From: Wohlfahrtiimonas larvae_A | GTDB taxonomy: Bacteria > Pseudomonadota > Gammaproteobacteria > Cardiobacteriales > Wohlfahrtiimonadaceae | DNA: 64,000 nt | Direction of reading: 5' to 3' | Assembly (NCBI GenBank): GCA_040394195.1 | Contig: JBEBSR010000003.1 | Coordinates: 1-64,000, forward strand | Shown here: in pieces, positions 1 through 8,888 of the stretch | Position numbering within the stretch: the stretch's first letter is position 1 | Layout of the letters: the number at the start of each line of letters is the position of its first letter | The notes under the pieces: generated by a model | Databases searched by the model: none | What the model saw: only the letters and a program-made list of their open reading frames with translations | Told to the model about the DNA's origin: nothing | Translations under genes and position numbers: made by a program

Positions 1-507
1 GAATGCAACATATACGATGGACAATGTCAGAAAATCTAGGATAATCCATGTGATTACTAAAATGGATAAGCTGATATTAATATTATCGTGAACATTGATG
101 AACTGCGGAAAAAATGAAGAGAAGAAGATGATGTCTTTAGGGTTAGAAATGCCTACTAAAAAGCCTTTCTTGAATCCACCATCAATAGGTTTGATTGTTG
201 TTGGTGATGTTTCTGAGTGAGTGAAAACTTCTCTTAAAATTTCATAGCCTAAATAAGCGATATATAGCGAGCCGATCAATTTAATGATGGTAAATATTAG
301 ATCATTGATGCTTAAAATGCCTTTTAATACAAGGATGGAAAAAGCGATCAATACCAATGATGCGATATTTGTGCCAAAGATGGTCTTTAAGGCTGCGCGA
401 TAACCATGTTTTAAGCCTGTGCTTGCAACTAAAACCATAACGGGACCTGGCGTTGCAATCATCACAACAACAGTGATGATATAAAGGCTGAGTTCTAAGA
501 AATTCAT
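1..507 (-). CDS. LysE/RhtB-family amino-acid exporter (3' end outside window)
   Basis: Inner-membrane exporter of the LysE/RhtB superfamily, which usually expels amino acids or related metabolites. The reverse-strand reading starts at 507 and stays open for 169 codons to the window edge, so the C-terminus is missing. The N-terminus has the family hallmark: a hydrophobic helix running into ATPGPVM, then GLKHGYRAA. A second conserved stretch, GISNPKD, lies near residue 130, and hydrophobic helices alternate with short loops. A different reverse frame at 302-520 is a shadow. The substrate cannot be inferred. The family call is firm from motif order; no specific subfamily is claimed. Confidence 0.85.
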   Translation of the reverse strand, partial: MNFLELSLYIITVVVMIATPGPVMVLVASTGLKHGYRAALKTIFGTNIASLVLIAFSILVLKGILSINDLIFTIIKLIGSLYIAYLGYEILREVFTHSETSPTTIKPIDGGFKKGFLVGISNPKDIIFFSSFFPQFINVHDNINISLSILVITWIILDFLTLSIVYVAF

Positions 508-698
508 GGTTATCCTTCATTAAAATGAATGATAGTTATAAGTGTTTTCTTGAGTAAAATCAATCCCTGATTCTCACTTGAGAATCCTTCTAAAAATGTT
601 TACGGATGATTTACAATCAATGAGTTACTTTTACATTATGAGGTTTATTATGATTGTCAATCCATAAGGATTTAATGAAAATAATAAGGATGTGAACT

Positions 699-1037
699 AT
701 GAAAAAGATCTTATTTTTAGCAGTCGCAGGCGCTTTATTTGTATCATCAACTGCTATGGCACAAAATAACTACAATAATTGTGATGGCAGTGGCATGGGT
801 TATCATCGTAATATGACGTCAGAGCAACATAATCAGATGATGAAAGATCGTGCTCAGTATCATAATAATGGTACATACCATAATACTCGTATGAAGCAGG
901 CTAACAATAATCGCGGATCAAACAATTATATGAATCATGGGAATCACCGTAATAACAATGGTTATCACATGAATGGTAATAATCATCGCAATAATAACAA
1001 TCATCGTGGGCAAGGCAGAATGCATTCCAATTGGTAA
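699..1037 (+). CDS. small exported Asn/His-rich protein, unknown function
   Basis: 112-residue protein with a clear Sec signal peptide (MKK, hydrophobic core, cleavage likely after AMA at about residue 21). The mature part of about 90 residues is extremely biased: roughly 30% Asn and over 10% His, with NNN/HRNNN runs and one Cys near its start. An SD-like AAGGATG precedes the start. A segment MTSEQHNQMMKDR recalls the LTxxQ element of Spy/CpxP-type periplasmic proteins, but the similarity is short and the rest is low complexity. The His spacing would suit metal binding; that is inference. It stands alone, with its own upstream region and a terminator behind it. Function is not recognised. Confidence 0.7.
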   Translation: MKKILFLAVAGALFVSSTAMAQNNYNNCDGSGMGYHRNMTSEQHNQMMKDRAQYHNNGTYHNTRMKQANNNRGSNNYMNHGNHRNNNGYHMNGNNHRNNNNHRGQGRMHSNW

Positions 1038-1060
1038 GATGATAAAAATGTGAGCAGCAA

Positions 1061-1082
1061 AAAGCCAGCATTAGCTGGCTTT
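1061..1082. terminator. intrinsic terminator between the Asn/His-rich gene and nadR
   Basis: Nine-base arms AAAGCCAGC / GCTGGCTTT around an ATTA loop. On the minus strand the hairpin runs into a T tract, so it mainly ends nadR; on the plus strand the tail is T-rich but interrupted. Confidence 0.8.
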
Positions 1083-1113
1083 AATTATTTGTCTTATCAG
1101 ATATTTTGATTGC

Positions 1114-2346
1114 TTAACTCGATGCCTTCAAAACACCTTTAACTAATTCGATACATTGCAAATAACGCTCATCATATTCTTCGGCATTGATTTCAACATA
1201 TGGAATGTTGTGTTTATTCAAAATTAATTTAAGCAATGATTGAAACTCTTTACGTGCTTGATTAGAACCTAAATGGCGTAAGCCATCAGAAACCCAAGGC
1301 GTATTATTTTCTAAGAAAATTACCAAGTCGAAATAATAGTTGTTGAGCATAGCTTCCACAGATGGATGTGGCTTGCCTTCATATTTGATGCAGAATGCTT
1401 GCGTTGTCACAAATGCTGTATCAATGAATGCAATTTTATTCGCATGTTTAACGGCAAAGTCGATGTATTGAGCTTGGCCTAATGCAATATTGTTGTAATC
1501 ATCAAATTGCAGTGCGCGTTCATCACCACCCAAATGCTTGAAAATATACTCTTTACCATATTCCCATGCGCTCGTTGTATTGAACATGTTCGCAAGTTTA
1601 TTGATCATCGTGCTTTTGCCACTAGAATCGCCGCCCAAAATTGCAATAGTTTTCACAAAGAAAGGCTTAACTTCTGTCGGAATATATTCCCAGTGTGACA
1701 ATGGCGAACGACGAATATCTTCACTGCGAATATTCATGAATGTACGTTCAGGATCGATCACTTTTGTTGGCAAGTTCAAGTGCTTGAGATAGAAATCTAC
1801 ATCATTATTTTCACTGCTGTAGATCATATCTGGTTTGATGTTATGGGATTGTAAAAAGTAATCGACTTTCTTTGCCCATAAGATTTGATCTTCTTCTGAT
1901 TGAGAGAGATTTTCCTCATCAATATAGTGAATATGGATATTTTTCTGATATTTGAATGTTTGTAATAGCCAGCGTAAACGATCTTTTAAAGATGGTTGGC
2001 GGCTCATTGCGCTGTCTTTAAATGTTTGATAATCACGTTCTTCATTGTGGCGAAGAATGATGTGTAATTCATCCATTTGGCTAATAGCTCTTTGAATCAA
2101 GTAAACATGGCCAGTATGCAATGGATAGAACGCACCAAAAATGATCCCAACAGTTTTTTCTTCTTCTTGTGGATTGATGTTGAGATATTGATATAATGCG
2201 TTCAGTTTTGTTGCGCTAGGGTTCTGAACCTTATTATTAAGCAATTGGCTCAAATAGCCTTTTGTCATATCACAATGGTCAGCAACGTTTTGTAGAGTTA
2301 ATCCTCTATCTTTAATGACTTTTTTAATGTACGCAACATTAATCAT
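1114..2346 (-). CDS. nadR: NadR: NAD-responsive repressor, NMN adenylyltransferase and nicotinamide riboside kinase
   Basis: Trifunctional regulator-enzyme of NAD salvage. From the start chosen it is 410 residues, the same length as E. coli NadR. An N-terminal XRE-type HTH (about 4-60, with TKGYLSQLLN) is followed by the nucleotidyltransferase motif GAFYPLHTGH at 71-80 and a C-terminal riboside kinase with P-loop GGDSSGKST at 238-246. It converts nicotinamide riboside to NMN and, in enterobacteria, NMN weakly to NAD, while repressing de novo NAD genes. The start at 2346 is preferred over an in-frame ATG 39 bases upstream because GGGAGA sits correctly before it and it matches the family start. 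nadK, 5 kb away, serves the same cofactor. Confidence 0.96.
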   Translation of the reverse strand: MINVAYIKKVIKDRGLTLQNVADHCDMTKGYLSQLLNNKVQNPSATKLNALYQYLNINPQEEEKTVGIIFGAFYPLHTGHVYLIQRAISQMDELHIILRHNEERDYQTFKDSAMSRQPSLKDRLRWLLQTFKYQKNIHIHYIDEENLSQSEEDQILWAKKVDYFLQSHNIKPDMIYSSENNDVDFYLKHLNLPTKVIDPERTFMNIRSEDIRRSPLSHWEYIPTEVKPFFVKTIAILGGDSSGKSTMINKLANMFNTTSAWEYGKEYIFKHLGGDERALQFDDYNNIALGQAQYIDFAVKHANKIAFIDTAFVTTQAFCIKYEGKPHPSVEAMLNNYYFDLVIFLENNTPWVSDGLRHLGSNQARKEFQSLLKLILNKHNIPYVEINAEEYDERYLQCIELVKGVLKASS

Positions 2347-2422
2347 ACTTCTGTCTCCCTTAAACAATTGAGAAGCATTATACATGCTTTGTTTAATATA
2401 AAATACTGATTTTTATATCAAT

Positions 2423-2845
2423 CTACGATTTAATCATGCCAATCAGATTAGGATTTGTCACAACATCTGAGAGATAGTAACCATCTAACACTTGTAGAAA
2501 GCTTTTTAACGCATCTGCCATGATCAAGTTGATTCTGCAGTACTCTGAGATATTGCATTGGTTTTCTTCGCTGTGACATTCAATGATGGAGAGCTGTTCA
2601 AAATCACGAATGAGTTGCCCAAGATTAATTTTAAAAGGATCATTGCCTAACTTTAATCCGCCTTGATTGCCACGAATACTCGTTAAATAGCCATATTTCG
2701 TTAATTTTGCAATAACTTTGGTTAAGTGACTACGGGAAACATTATAGTAACTAGAAATTTCTGAAATATTCACCAATCGTTCTGAATGAATGGCTGCATA
2801 AATAAGTGTTTTAAAGGCGTAATCGGTTTGTTGAGTTAATTGCAT
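2423..2845 (-). CDS. nsrR: NsrR: Rrf2-family nitric-oxide-sensing repressor
   Basis: 140-residue Rrf2-family regulator. The start MQLTQQTDYA is the canonical family start, and the reading frame open further upstream is disregarded. A winged HTH occupies about residues 1-65 (VSRSHLTKVI, then RGNQGGLKLG). Three cysteines at 90, 97 and 103 match the cluster-ligand set of NsrR rather than IscR, whose Cys spacing differs. NsrR binds an Fe-S cluster, loses repression on reaction with NO, and controls genes such as hmp. No classical target gene is adjacent; neighbours are nadR and an MscS-like gene, so its regulon here is unknown. Confidence 0.88.
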   Translation of the reverse strand: MQLTQQTDYAFKTLIYAAIHSERLVNISEISSYYNVSRSHLTKVIAKLTKYGYLTSIRGNQGGLKLGNDPFKINLGQLIRDFEQLSIIECHSEENQCNISEYCRINLIMADALKSFLQVLDGYYLSDVVTNPNLIGMIKS

Positions 2846-2969
2846 GATGGTCTTGAAGCGATGAAGCAGCAGAGAAGCGAAGCTGCTGATTGTAACAGAA
2901 AATGAGCAATAAAAAATCCTAATGCGGTTAAACATTAGGATCTTTCGAAGGTTTTAGAGAATAGAAGGG

Positions 2970-4667
2970 TTATTTTGGTATTTCTTGCTCAATAATGTAT
3001 TTAGTGAGTGTCACAATATCCCAATGATTCTGTTCTGCAATGCCCATGCAGCCACGTTGAATTGTGCGCAACAATGGTAATCTGTGATCAGTTGCGTAAG
3101 AGCCCATTGCAGCTGAGATCATAAATATAGCGCTTCCACTTTCGTTCACACGACTAAAATCTACTGTTAAAGTTTTGATGGATTTAAATGCTTCAGGATT
3201 TTCTTTTTGAATGAATTCAGTTAAACCTTCTTTAAGCGCTTCGATAGCATGTTCAATATTATTTTTCACAGTGCCATAACAAACAGCGAGTTCTGTTGAA
3301 GTGCTATAGCCATAAGTGATATTGATAATTTTATCTTTGATGAAATCCTTGGATGGATAGATTAATTCAGTGCCAGATGATGTTAAATAAACATATTCTG
3401 GTGTTTGGCGAAGCACTTTGTAAGCATTGCCATTTGGCAATAACACAACATCGTTTACAACAGTTGGGAACCATGTTTCATCCATTTTTACAGGGCGAGA
3501 GATCATGGTGTTTAAATGATCGATGGTTAAGCGAACTGTGCCATTTTCTAATAAAGGATTCACAAGATATGTATTGTATAAATTAATGCGGCTCACTTTC
3601 CAAGGTAAATCATTATAAATCACACGTTCACCTTCGCGTGCTTGCCCCATATTTAAGAAAATACGTGCTTTAATAAAATATTTTGGAATGGAATTACGTG
3701 ATGTCACCAGGAATGCCAAGATGATCAATATCGCAATGCCAAATAGCACCATATCACCAGAAGAGTAGAGAATTGCCAAAGTGATAATGACAACCACTAT
3801 TGTTGTGATGATTTGATAGAGCAGCATGAAAATGCGCCATCTGATAGAGATTTTGTTTTTTTCACGTGATTCTAATAGAACTAACAAACGATTGAAGCCA
3901 TATAACAATAAAGAAACAGCGGCGATTGTGATGAGTAACAGTAATCCACGACCTTTTGCAAAGCCCCAAGCGCCTTTTGTTAAGCGTGTTGTGAAGTCTT
4001 CTTTAACGGTTAATTCATCTAATTTAATAACCGTTAAGCGACGTTCACGTTCTAATTCTTTATGAAGATTATTCCAAGTATCTTGGATATCTTTTAAGTT
4101 TTTTTGTGCATTATCTGGTAATGCGGAAATTTGAATTTGTTTAAGAGTCTCCAGACCATTATTCAATTGGGCTAAACGATCATCAATTTCTTTTTGTTCT
4201 AAGCGTAATAAATCACGTTTTCTTGGAGCATCTGTGATTTTTTTCATTTCAGCAAAAACGGGCTGAGCGATTTGAATCAGCTCTTTTTGCCAGTTGTAAT
4301 CATCCACTTGCTGGATGGCCTGTTTTGCTGGTGTATCAAAGCGCGAAGTATCAATGCCACCTAATGAGATTTTTTCAAAGAGTTCCGTATACTCTTTTAG
4401 TTGGAGATTAGCGCGTTTTAAACTATCTTCTAGCTCTTTTTTATGAGATTCATCATCTTCTTTTTTAATTTCAGCCGTTAAGCTTGTGCGTTTAGCTTGT
4501 AGTTCTTTGATGTCATTAGAAATTGTGATGAGTTGATCTGTCACATTTTCTTGCGCAGGTGATGTTGTAACCTCAGGGTTAACAGCAAATAATAAAGATG
4601 AACATAAAAATGTAATGAGTAGTGAGAATAGTGCGAATTGCTTTGAAAGAGCATTGCGTTGTGGCAT
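2970..4667 (-). CDS. MscS-like mechanosensitive channel family protein with periplasmic coiled coil
   Basis: 565-residue membrane protein. An N-terminal signal or anchor segment (about 8-28) is followed by a long charged, heptad-like region to about residue 225 that should be a periplasmic coiled coil. Hydrophobic helices follow at about 238-262 and 275-322, then a soluble C-terminal domain with beta-rich stretches (REGERVIYNDLPWKVSRI) and an alpha/beta tail, as in MscS-superfamily proteins. Members release osmolytes on hypo-osmotic shock. The Gly/Ala-rich pore-helix signature of MscS is poorly conserved, so channel activity is inferred from architecture. AGGAGA supports the start. Homology is moderate only. 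Confidence 0.62.
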   Translation of the reverse strand: MPQRNALSKQFALFSLLITFLCSSLLFAVNPEVTTSPAQENVTDQLITISNDIKELQAKRTSLTAEIKKEDDESHKKELEDSLKRANLQLKEYTELFEKISLGGIDTSRFDTPAKQAIQQVDDYNWQKELIQIAQPVFAEMKKITDAPRKRDLLRLEQKEIDDRLAQLNNGLETLKQIQISALPDNAQKNLKDIQDTWNNLHKELERERRLTVIKLDELTVKEDFTTRLTKGAWGFAKGRGLLLLITIAAVSLLLYGFNRLLVLLESREKNKISIRWRIFMLLYQIITTIVVVIITLAILYSSGDMVLFGIAILIILAFLVTSRNSIPKYFIKARIFLNMGQAREGERVIYNDLPWKVSRINLYNTYLVNPLLENGTVRLTIDHLNTMISRPVKMDETWFPTVVNDVVLLPNGNAYKVLRQTPEYVYLTSSGTELIYPSKDFIKDKIINITYGYSTSTELAVCYGTVKNNIEHAIEALKEGLTEFIQKENPEAFKSIKTLTVDFSRVNESGSAIFMISAAMGSYATDHRLPLLRTIQRGCMGIAEQNHWDIVTLTKYIIEQEIPK

Positions 4668-4890
4668 TTATTTCTCCTGATATTGATGTGCAAACTTCTA
4701 TTTTTATAACAATAATCTATAAAGTTCATTGAAGAACGCAGGAATTATAACATTGTCTGTCTGGCTACTTTGATAAAAATCCCATATAAGCTAAGGATTT
4801 ATCATCATGTAAGAATAGATGACCTTGAGAAAGCTATAGGAATTCTTTATGATAAACCTTTGTATTAATCAATCATAGCAAGGAACTTCT

Positions 4891-6339
4891 ATGTCAGAAA
4901 TTTTAACGTTATCACCAGAATTGGTTTGGAAGCACTTTTATGAGATGAATCAAATTCCTCGTCCGTCTAAAAAAGAAGAGAGAATTCAGGCGCATTTCAA
5001 AGCTGAAGCGGAGAAAAGAGGTTTAGAAGTTCTACAAGATGAAATTGGTAATCTTTTAATTCGTAAACCAGCAACACCAGGCTATGAAAATGCACCAGCT
5101 GTGATCATTCAAGGTCATACAGATATGGTTTGCCAAAAAAATGATGGCACAGATCATGATTTTGATAAAGATCCAATCGATATGTATATCGATGGTGAAT
5201 GGGTTAAAGCAAAGGGTACAACATTGGGCGCAGATAATGGTATGGGCGTTGCAATGGGTATGGCGATTTTAGATGATCCAGAAGCTGAACACGGTCCATT
5301 AGAAATTCTATTAACAGTGGATGAAGAAGCTGGCATGGGCGGTGTTCGTGCAATGAAAGCAGGCTGGATGAAAGGTAAATATCTCATCAACTTGGACAGC
5401 GAAGAAATTGGCAAATGTTTCGTAGGTTGTGCAGGCGGTGTGGATGTTGGTTACAGCGCTAGCTTGAATTACGATGCAGAACAGTATGGCAAATTTGTTA
5501 AAGTGACATTGAAAGGCCTAAAAGGTGGTCATTCAGGGATTGATATTCATAAAGGTCGTGAAAGCGCGAATGCTTTATTGGCAGAATGCTTGAGTTCTTT
5601 ATCTCAGCAAATGCCTATTCGTTTAGTTTCATTTGTAGGCGGAACTTTGCGTAACGCATTAACACGTGAAGCAACAGCTGTGATCGCTTATGATGAAACA
5701 CATGGCGATTTCTTGAAAGAGCATTTTGCACATTGGCAAAAACACTTGGCAAATCGTTTGCAAAATATCGATGAAGGCGTTCAGTTATCTTATGAAGAAA
5801 CTGCAGCTGCATCTTCTATGTCATCACAAGATTCACACCATTTATTATCATTCTTAACTTTGTTGCCACAAGGTGTTTTGAAGCGCTCAGCAATTTTACC
5901 AGTTGTAGAAACAAGCTGTAATATTGGTACGGTTTCTGTGACTGAAAAAGGTGGTTTAAGTGTTGGTTTATTGGCTCGTTTCTTAACTCAAGAAGGTTTT
6001 GAAATGATCAAGACCAAAACTCAAAACTTGGGAGAATTATCAGGTTATTTCTGGCAAGCTAAGAATGATTATCCATCTTGGAAGCCTAATTTGGATTCAA
6101 AACCATTACAAACATTGCAAAAAATCTATGAAGAAAAACATGGCAAGCCAATGGGTGTTGAAGTGATTCATGCAGGTTTAGAAACAGGTTTGATTGGTAA
6201 ATTGTATCCTGATTTAGAAATGGTAAGTTTTGGCCCAACGATCAAAGGCGCGCATTCACCTGATGAAAGAGTCAATATTCCTGCGGTTGCAGAAATCTAT
6301 GAGTTGACAAAAGATTTGCTCAGAGCATTGAAAGACTAA
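4891..6339 (+). CDS. pepD: PepD: Xaa-His dipeptidase (M20 aminoacyl-histidine dipeptidase)
   Basis: Cytosolic zinc dipeptidase that cleaves unspecific dipeptides such as carnosine. It is 482 residues, close to E. coli PepD (485). The M20 metal site is intact: His76 and Asp78 in GHTDMV, bridging Asp115 in GADNG, catalytic Glu145/Glu146 in DEEAGM, Asp169 in LDSEE, and a C-terminal His455 in AHSPDE. The dimerisation insert lies between about 185 and 390. The gene is a monocistron, divergent from the MscS-like gene and convergent with selD, from which it is separated by a strong hairpin terminator. Confidence 0.96.
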   Translation: MSEILTLSPELVWKHFYEMNQIPRPSKKEERIQAHFKAEAEKRGLEVLQDEIGNLLIRKPATPGYENAPAVIIQGHTDMVCQKNDGTDHDFDKDPIDMYIDGEWVKAKGTTLGADNGMGVAMGMAILDDPEAEHGPLEILLTVDEEAGMGGVRAMKAGWMKGKYLINLDSEEIGKCFVGCAGGVDVGYSASLNYDAEQYGKFVKVTLKGLKGGHSGIDIHKGRESANALLAECLSSLSQQMPIRLVSFVGGTLRNALTREATAVIAYDETHGDFLKEHFAHWQKHLANRLQNIDEGVQLSYEETAAASSMSSQDSHHLLSFLTLLPQGVLKRSAILPVVETSCNIGTVSVTEKGGLSVGLLARFLTQEGFEMIKTKTQNLGELSGYFWQAKNDYPSWKPNLDSKPLQTLQKIYEEKHGKPMGVEVIHAGLETGLIGKLYPDLEMVSFGPTIKGAHSPDERVNIPAVAEIYELTKDLLRALKD

Positions 6340-6365
6340 TTTTATTTTTATATTAGGCAGAGTTA

Positions 6366-6400
6366 AAAAAGCTGATTGAGGATACTCAATCAGCTTTTTT
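6366..6400. terminator. bidirectional terminator between pepD and selD
   Basis: AAAAAGCTGATTGAG and CTCAATCAGCTTTTT arms around a GATA loop, flanked by A and T runs on both sides, placed between two convergent genes. Confidence 0.92.
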
Positions 6401-6413
6401 GTTCTCTGAGAAT

Positions 6414-7454
6414 TTATTTAGGATAAATGCGATATTCTTTAGGTGGAATCACTTGTCCAATAGCTTTTAAGTCTTTCAAGCCCAATTTATGTGTCAAAGC
6501 TAAAAATTCAGTAACATGATCTGGTGCAACAGAAACTAATAAGCCACCACTTGTCTGTGGATCACCTAAAATATGTTTGAATTGTTCAAATGTACTATTC
6601 TGTTCAATAAGATGACCATAGTTATCTAAATTGCGGAATGTTCCGCCAGGCATGGAGCCTAACGCTTCATAATGGCGAACATTATCAATTAATGGAATTG
6701 CGCCGCCAAATAATTCAACAGAGACATTGCTACCTTCAGCTAATTCAGAAAGATGACCAATTAATCCAAAGCCTGTGATATCTGTCATTGCATGAATATA
6801 ATTACATTTTGCAAATTCAGCACCAGCTTTATTTAATTGAATCATAATATCGCGAGCGGAATATTTATCTTCATCTTTTAGTAAACCACGTTTTTCTGCT
6901 GTGGTTAAAATGCCAATCCCTAAAGGCTTAGTTAAGAAAAGGTAATCGCCAATTTTTGCTGTGTCATTGCGTTTGAGGTGTGCTTTATCAACAATGCCAG
7001 TCACTGCTAAACCAAACATAGGTTCAGGGGCATCAATAGAATGGCCGCCTGCCAAAACTATTCCTGCGGCATCACAAGTTGCACGGCCACCTTCAATCAC
7101 AGTGCGGGCAATTTCTGGTGCAAGTACATTCGTTGGCCAGCCTAAAATAGCAATTGCCATGATAGGTTTGCCACCCATAGCATAAATGTCACTGATAGAA
7201 TTAGTCGCAGCAATTCTCCCAAAATCAAAAGGATCGTCCACAATAGGCATGAAGAAATCCGTGGTTGAGATAATCCCAGTTTTTTCGTCGATGCCATAAA
7301 CAGCAGCATCATCTCGAGACTGGTTGCCCACCCATAAATTTGGATCAGAGGTCTGTATGCCACTGCCTGCTAAAATTTGCCCAAGAACCTTAGGATCAAT
7401 TTTGCAGCCTCATCCAGCGCCGTGACTATACTGTGTTAATTTGATTTCAGACAT
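6414..7454 (-). CDS. selD: SelD: selenide, water dikinase, itself a selenoprotein (UGA = Sec15)
   Basis: Makes selenophosphate, the selenium donor for selenocysteine and selenouridine. The true start is at 7454 (MSEIKLTQYS). Codon 15, at 7410-7412, is an in-frame TGA exactly where E. coli SelD has catalytic Cys17: the context SHGAG-U-GCK aligns with its SHGAGCGCK. Downstream the frame is intact to 6414, giving 346 residues with the GGHS and DITGFGL motifs. A conventional ORF caller would begin at 7331 and lose 41 residues. Sec-containing SelD is known, for example in Haemophilus influenzae. A SECIS-like hairpin follows the TGA. Expression requires SelA/SelB/SelC elsewhere. The gene is divergent from nadK. 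Confidence 0.95.
7377..7399 (-). promoter_or_regulatory. putative bacterial SECIS hairpin in selD
   Basis: The mRNA just after the UGA folds as UUG, two unpaired bases, CCUAAG, a short GUU loop, CUUGGG, CAA. The apical loop lies about 21-24 nt after the UGA, the distance at which SelB-binding SECIS loops occur, and contains GGU as in the fdhF element. The pairing is read directly; SelB binding is inferred. Confidence 0.75.
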
Positions 7455-7523
7455 TTCTTTGCTTTTAAATCCTCATGGAATAAGGTAAAGTTTAGCACTT
7501 TATTCCTAGATAAATAAGCCGAG

Positions 7524-8396
7524 ATGATCAATTTTAAAAAAGTTGCTTTGGTGAGTCGCAATAATGTTAGTAATCCTTCATTCGAATCAGTGATTAAGGC
7601 AGCTGAGAGCGTGCTTAAAAGTAATGATTGTGAAGCGGTAACATTGGCATTACCTCCAAATGATAGTGAAGAAACTAGAGCAGTGTTAGAGAATGCAGTG
7701 AAAGGTTGTGACCTGATTGTTATTTTTGGCGGTGATGGCACGTTTTTAGGGATCGCACGTAAAGCATGTCATTTAAATATTCCTTTCGTGGGGATTAATT
7801 TAGGTCGATTAGGGTTTTTAACAGATATTCGTGAAACCCAATTAAAAGAAAGTTTAGAATGTATTTTGCGTGGTGAATACACAACAGAAGAGCGTGAACT
7901 GATTCGCATTACAATTGATGATAAAATAGATTCGTTTGCATTGAATGATGTGGTGATTCATCAGCGCAGCATTTCTCGAATGATCGAGTTAGATGTTTAT
8001 GTAGATGATCAGTATTTGACAAGTTATTGGGCTGATGGGGTGATTTTTGCAACGCCAACAGGGTCAACTGCTTATGCTTTGTCATCTGGTGGGCCTTTGG
8101 TTTATCCGACGTTATCGGCAATTCTAATAGTGCCAATTTCCCCGCATACATTTAGCCATCGCCCGATTGTATTGCCAGCAGATCGAAAAATTAAAGTAAA
8201 ATTGAAAGATAGTGTCAAGCATGCTGTGAGTGTCAGTTGTGATGGGCAAGTAGTTTTTGATTTTAATTTGGGTGAAGAATTAAATTTAGTGAGCAATGCT
8301 TCTAAAATTACGCTGATTCATCCATCAAACTACAGTTATTTTGAGATTTTACGAGCCAAATTAAATTGGGGACATCACCCAGAGAGAGAGCGTTAA
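7524..8396 (+). CDS. nadK: NAD kinase
   Basis: Phosphorylates NAD to NADP with ATP (or polyphosphate) in the cytosol. It is 290 residues, as E. coli NadK (292). The diagnostic GGDG motif is at 69-72 in FGGDGTFLG, followed by GINLGRLGFLT and the conserved TPTGSTAYALSSGGP stretch. The gene is divergent from selD across about 70 bases, which must hold both promoters. A small unknown gene follows after three bases and is probably co-transcribed. Confidence 0.96.
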   Translation: MINFKKVALVSRNNVSNPSFESVIKAAESVLKSNDCEAVTLALPPNDSEETRAVLENAVKGCDLIVIFGGDGTFLGIARKACHLNIPFVGINLGRLGFLTDIRETQLKESLECILRGEYTTEERELIRITIDDKIDSFALNDVVIHQRSISRMIELDVYVDDQYLTSYWADGVIFATPTGSTAYALSSGGPLVYPTLSAILIVPISPHTFSHRPIVLPADRKIKVKLKDSVKHAVSVSCDGQVVFDFNLGEELNLVSNASKITLIHPSNYSYFEILRAKLNWGHHPERER

Positions 8397-8399
8397 TAG

Positions 8400-8834
8400 A
8401 TGAATGAATTAGTGATTCAACATCCAATTTTGGGTGATTTGACTTATGAGGAAGTGTTGCAAGGTTATGTAGGTAGTATTGAACTATCTGAAATGCCTTT
8501 GAAGATTAATTTGGTAGCAGATGCTGACAATGTTGAAGTATTAGGTAATCAGCTCATTAGTTTTCTAGAAAGTGATGAATTTGAAGATGCATTCATTGCA
8601 GGTTTAGAGAAATTGCTAGAGATTAAAAATCGTAACTGGCTCAATGATGGCGAAGCAGAATATACATTGGAAGAGTTATTTGATTTTGTTTCGTTAGATG
8701 CAATTGTGATGTATGCGGATAAAATTGAATTGTATACAGATGATTTAGAGCTATTATGGCGAAATCGCGCGGTATTGAAATATAATCATCAATATCAACT
8801 CATCAATGTTGAGGTTGAGATTAACGAAGAATAA
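8400..8834 (+). CDS. conserved-looking hypothetical protein co-transcribed with nadK
   Basis: 144-residue acidic, soluble protein with no signal peptide or membrane segment. The start begins HPILGDLTYEE and the protein contains long acidic helices (SDEFEDAFIAGLEKLLE). The N-terminal pattern HP-x-x-G-x-L-x-Y/D resembles small DUF2004/DUF6985-type proteins, some of which are found near polymorphic-toxin immunity genes; this similarity is from memory and weak. It begins three bases after the nadK stop and is followed by a strong terminator, so it is the last gene of that transcript. No function is assigned. Confidence 0.65.
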   Translation: MNELVIQHPILGDLTYEEVLQGYVGSIELSEMPLKINLVADADNVEVLGNQLISFLESDEFEDAFIAGLEKLLEIKNRNWLNDGEAEYTLEELFDFVSLDAIVMYADKIELYTDDLELLWRNRAVLKYNHQYQLINVEVEINEE

Positions 8835-8847
8835 TCATTTAATGCAA

Positions 8848-8876
8848 TAAAAAAGAGTGGCTTGCCACTCTTTTTT
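8848..8876. terminator. terminator after the nadK operon
   Basis: AAAAAGAGTGG / CCACTCTTTTTT hairpin with a four-base loop, between convergent genes. Confidence 0.9.
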
Positions 8877-8888
8877 ATTATGTGTTCA

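Noticed and set aside
7410..7412. selD as a pseudogene broken by a stop codon
   Set aside because: The stop is TGA exactly at the Sec/Cys position, the flanking frame is intact and a SECIS-like hairpin follows.
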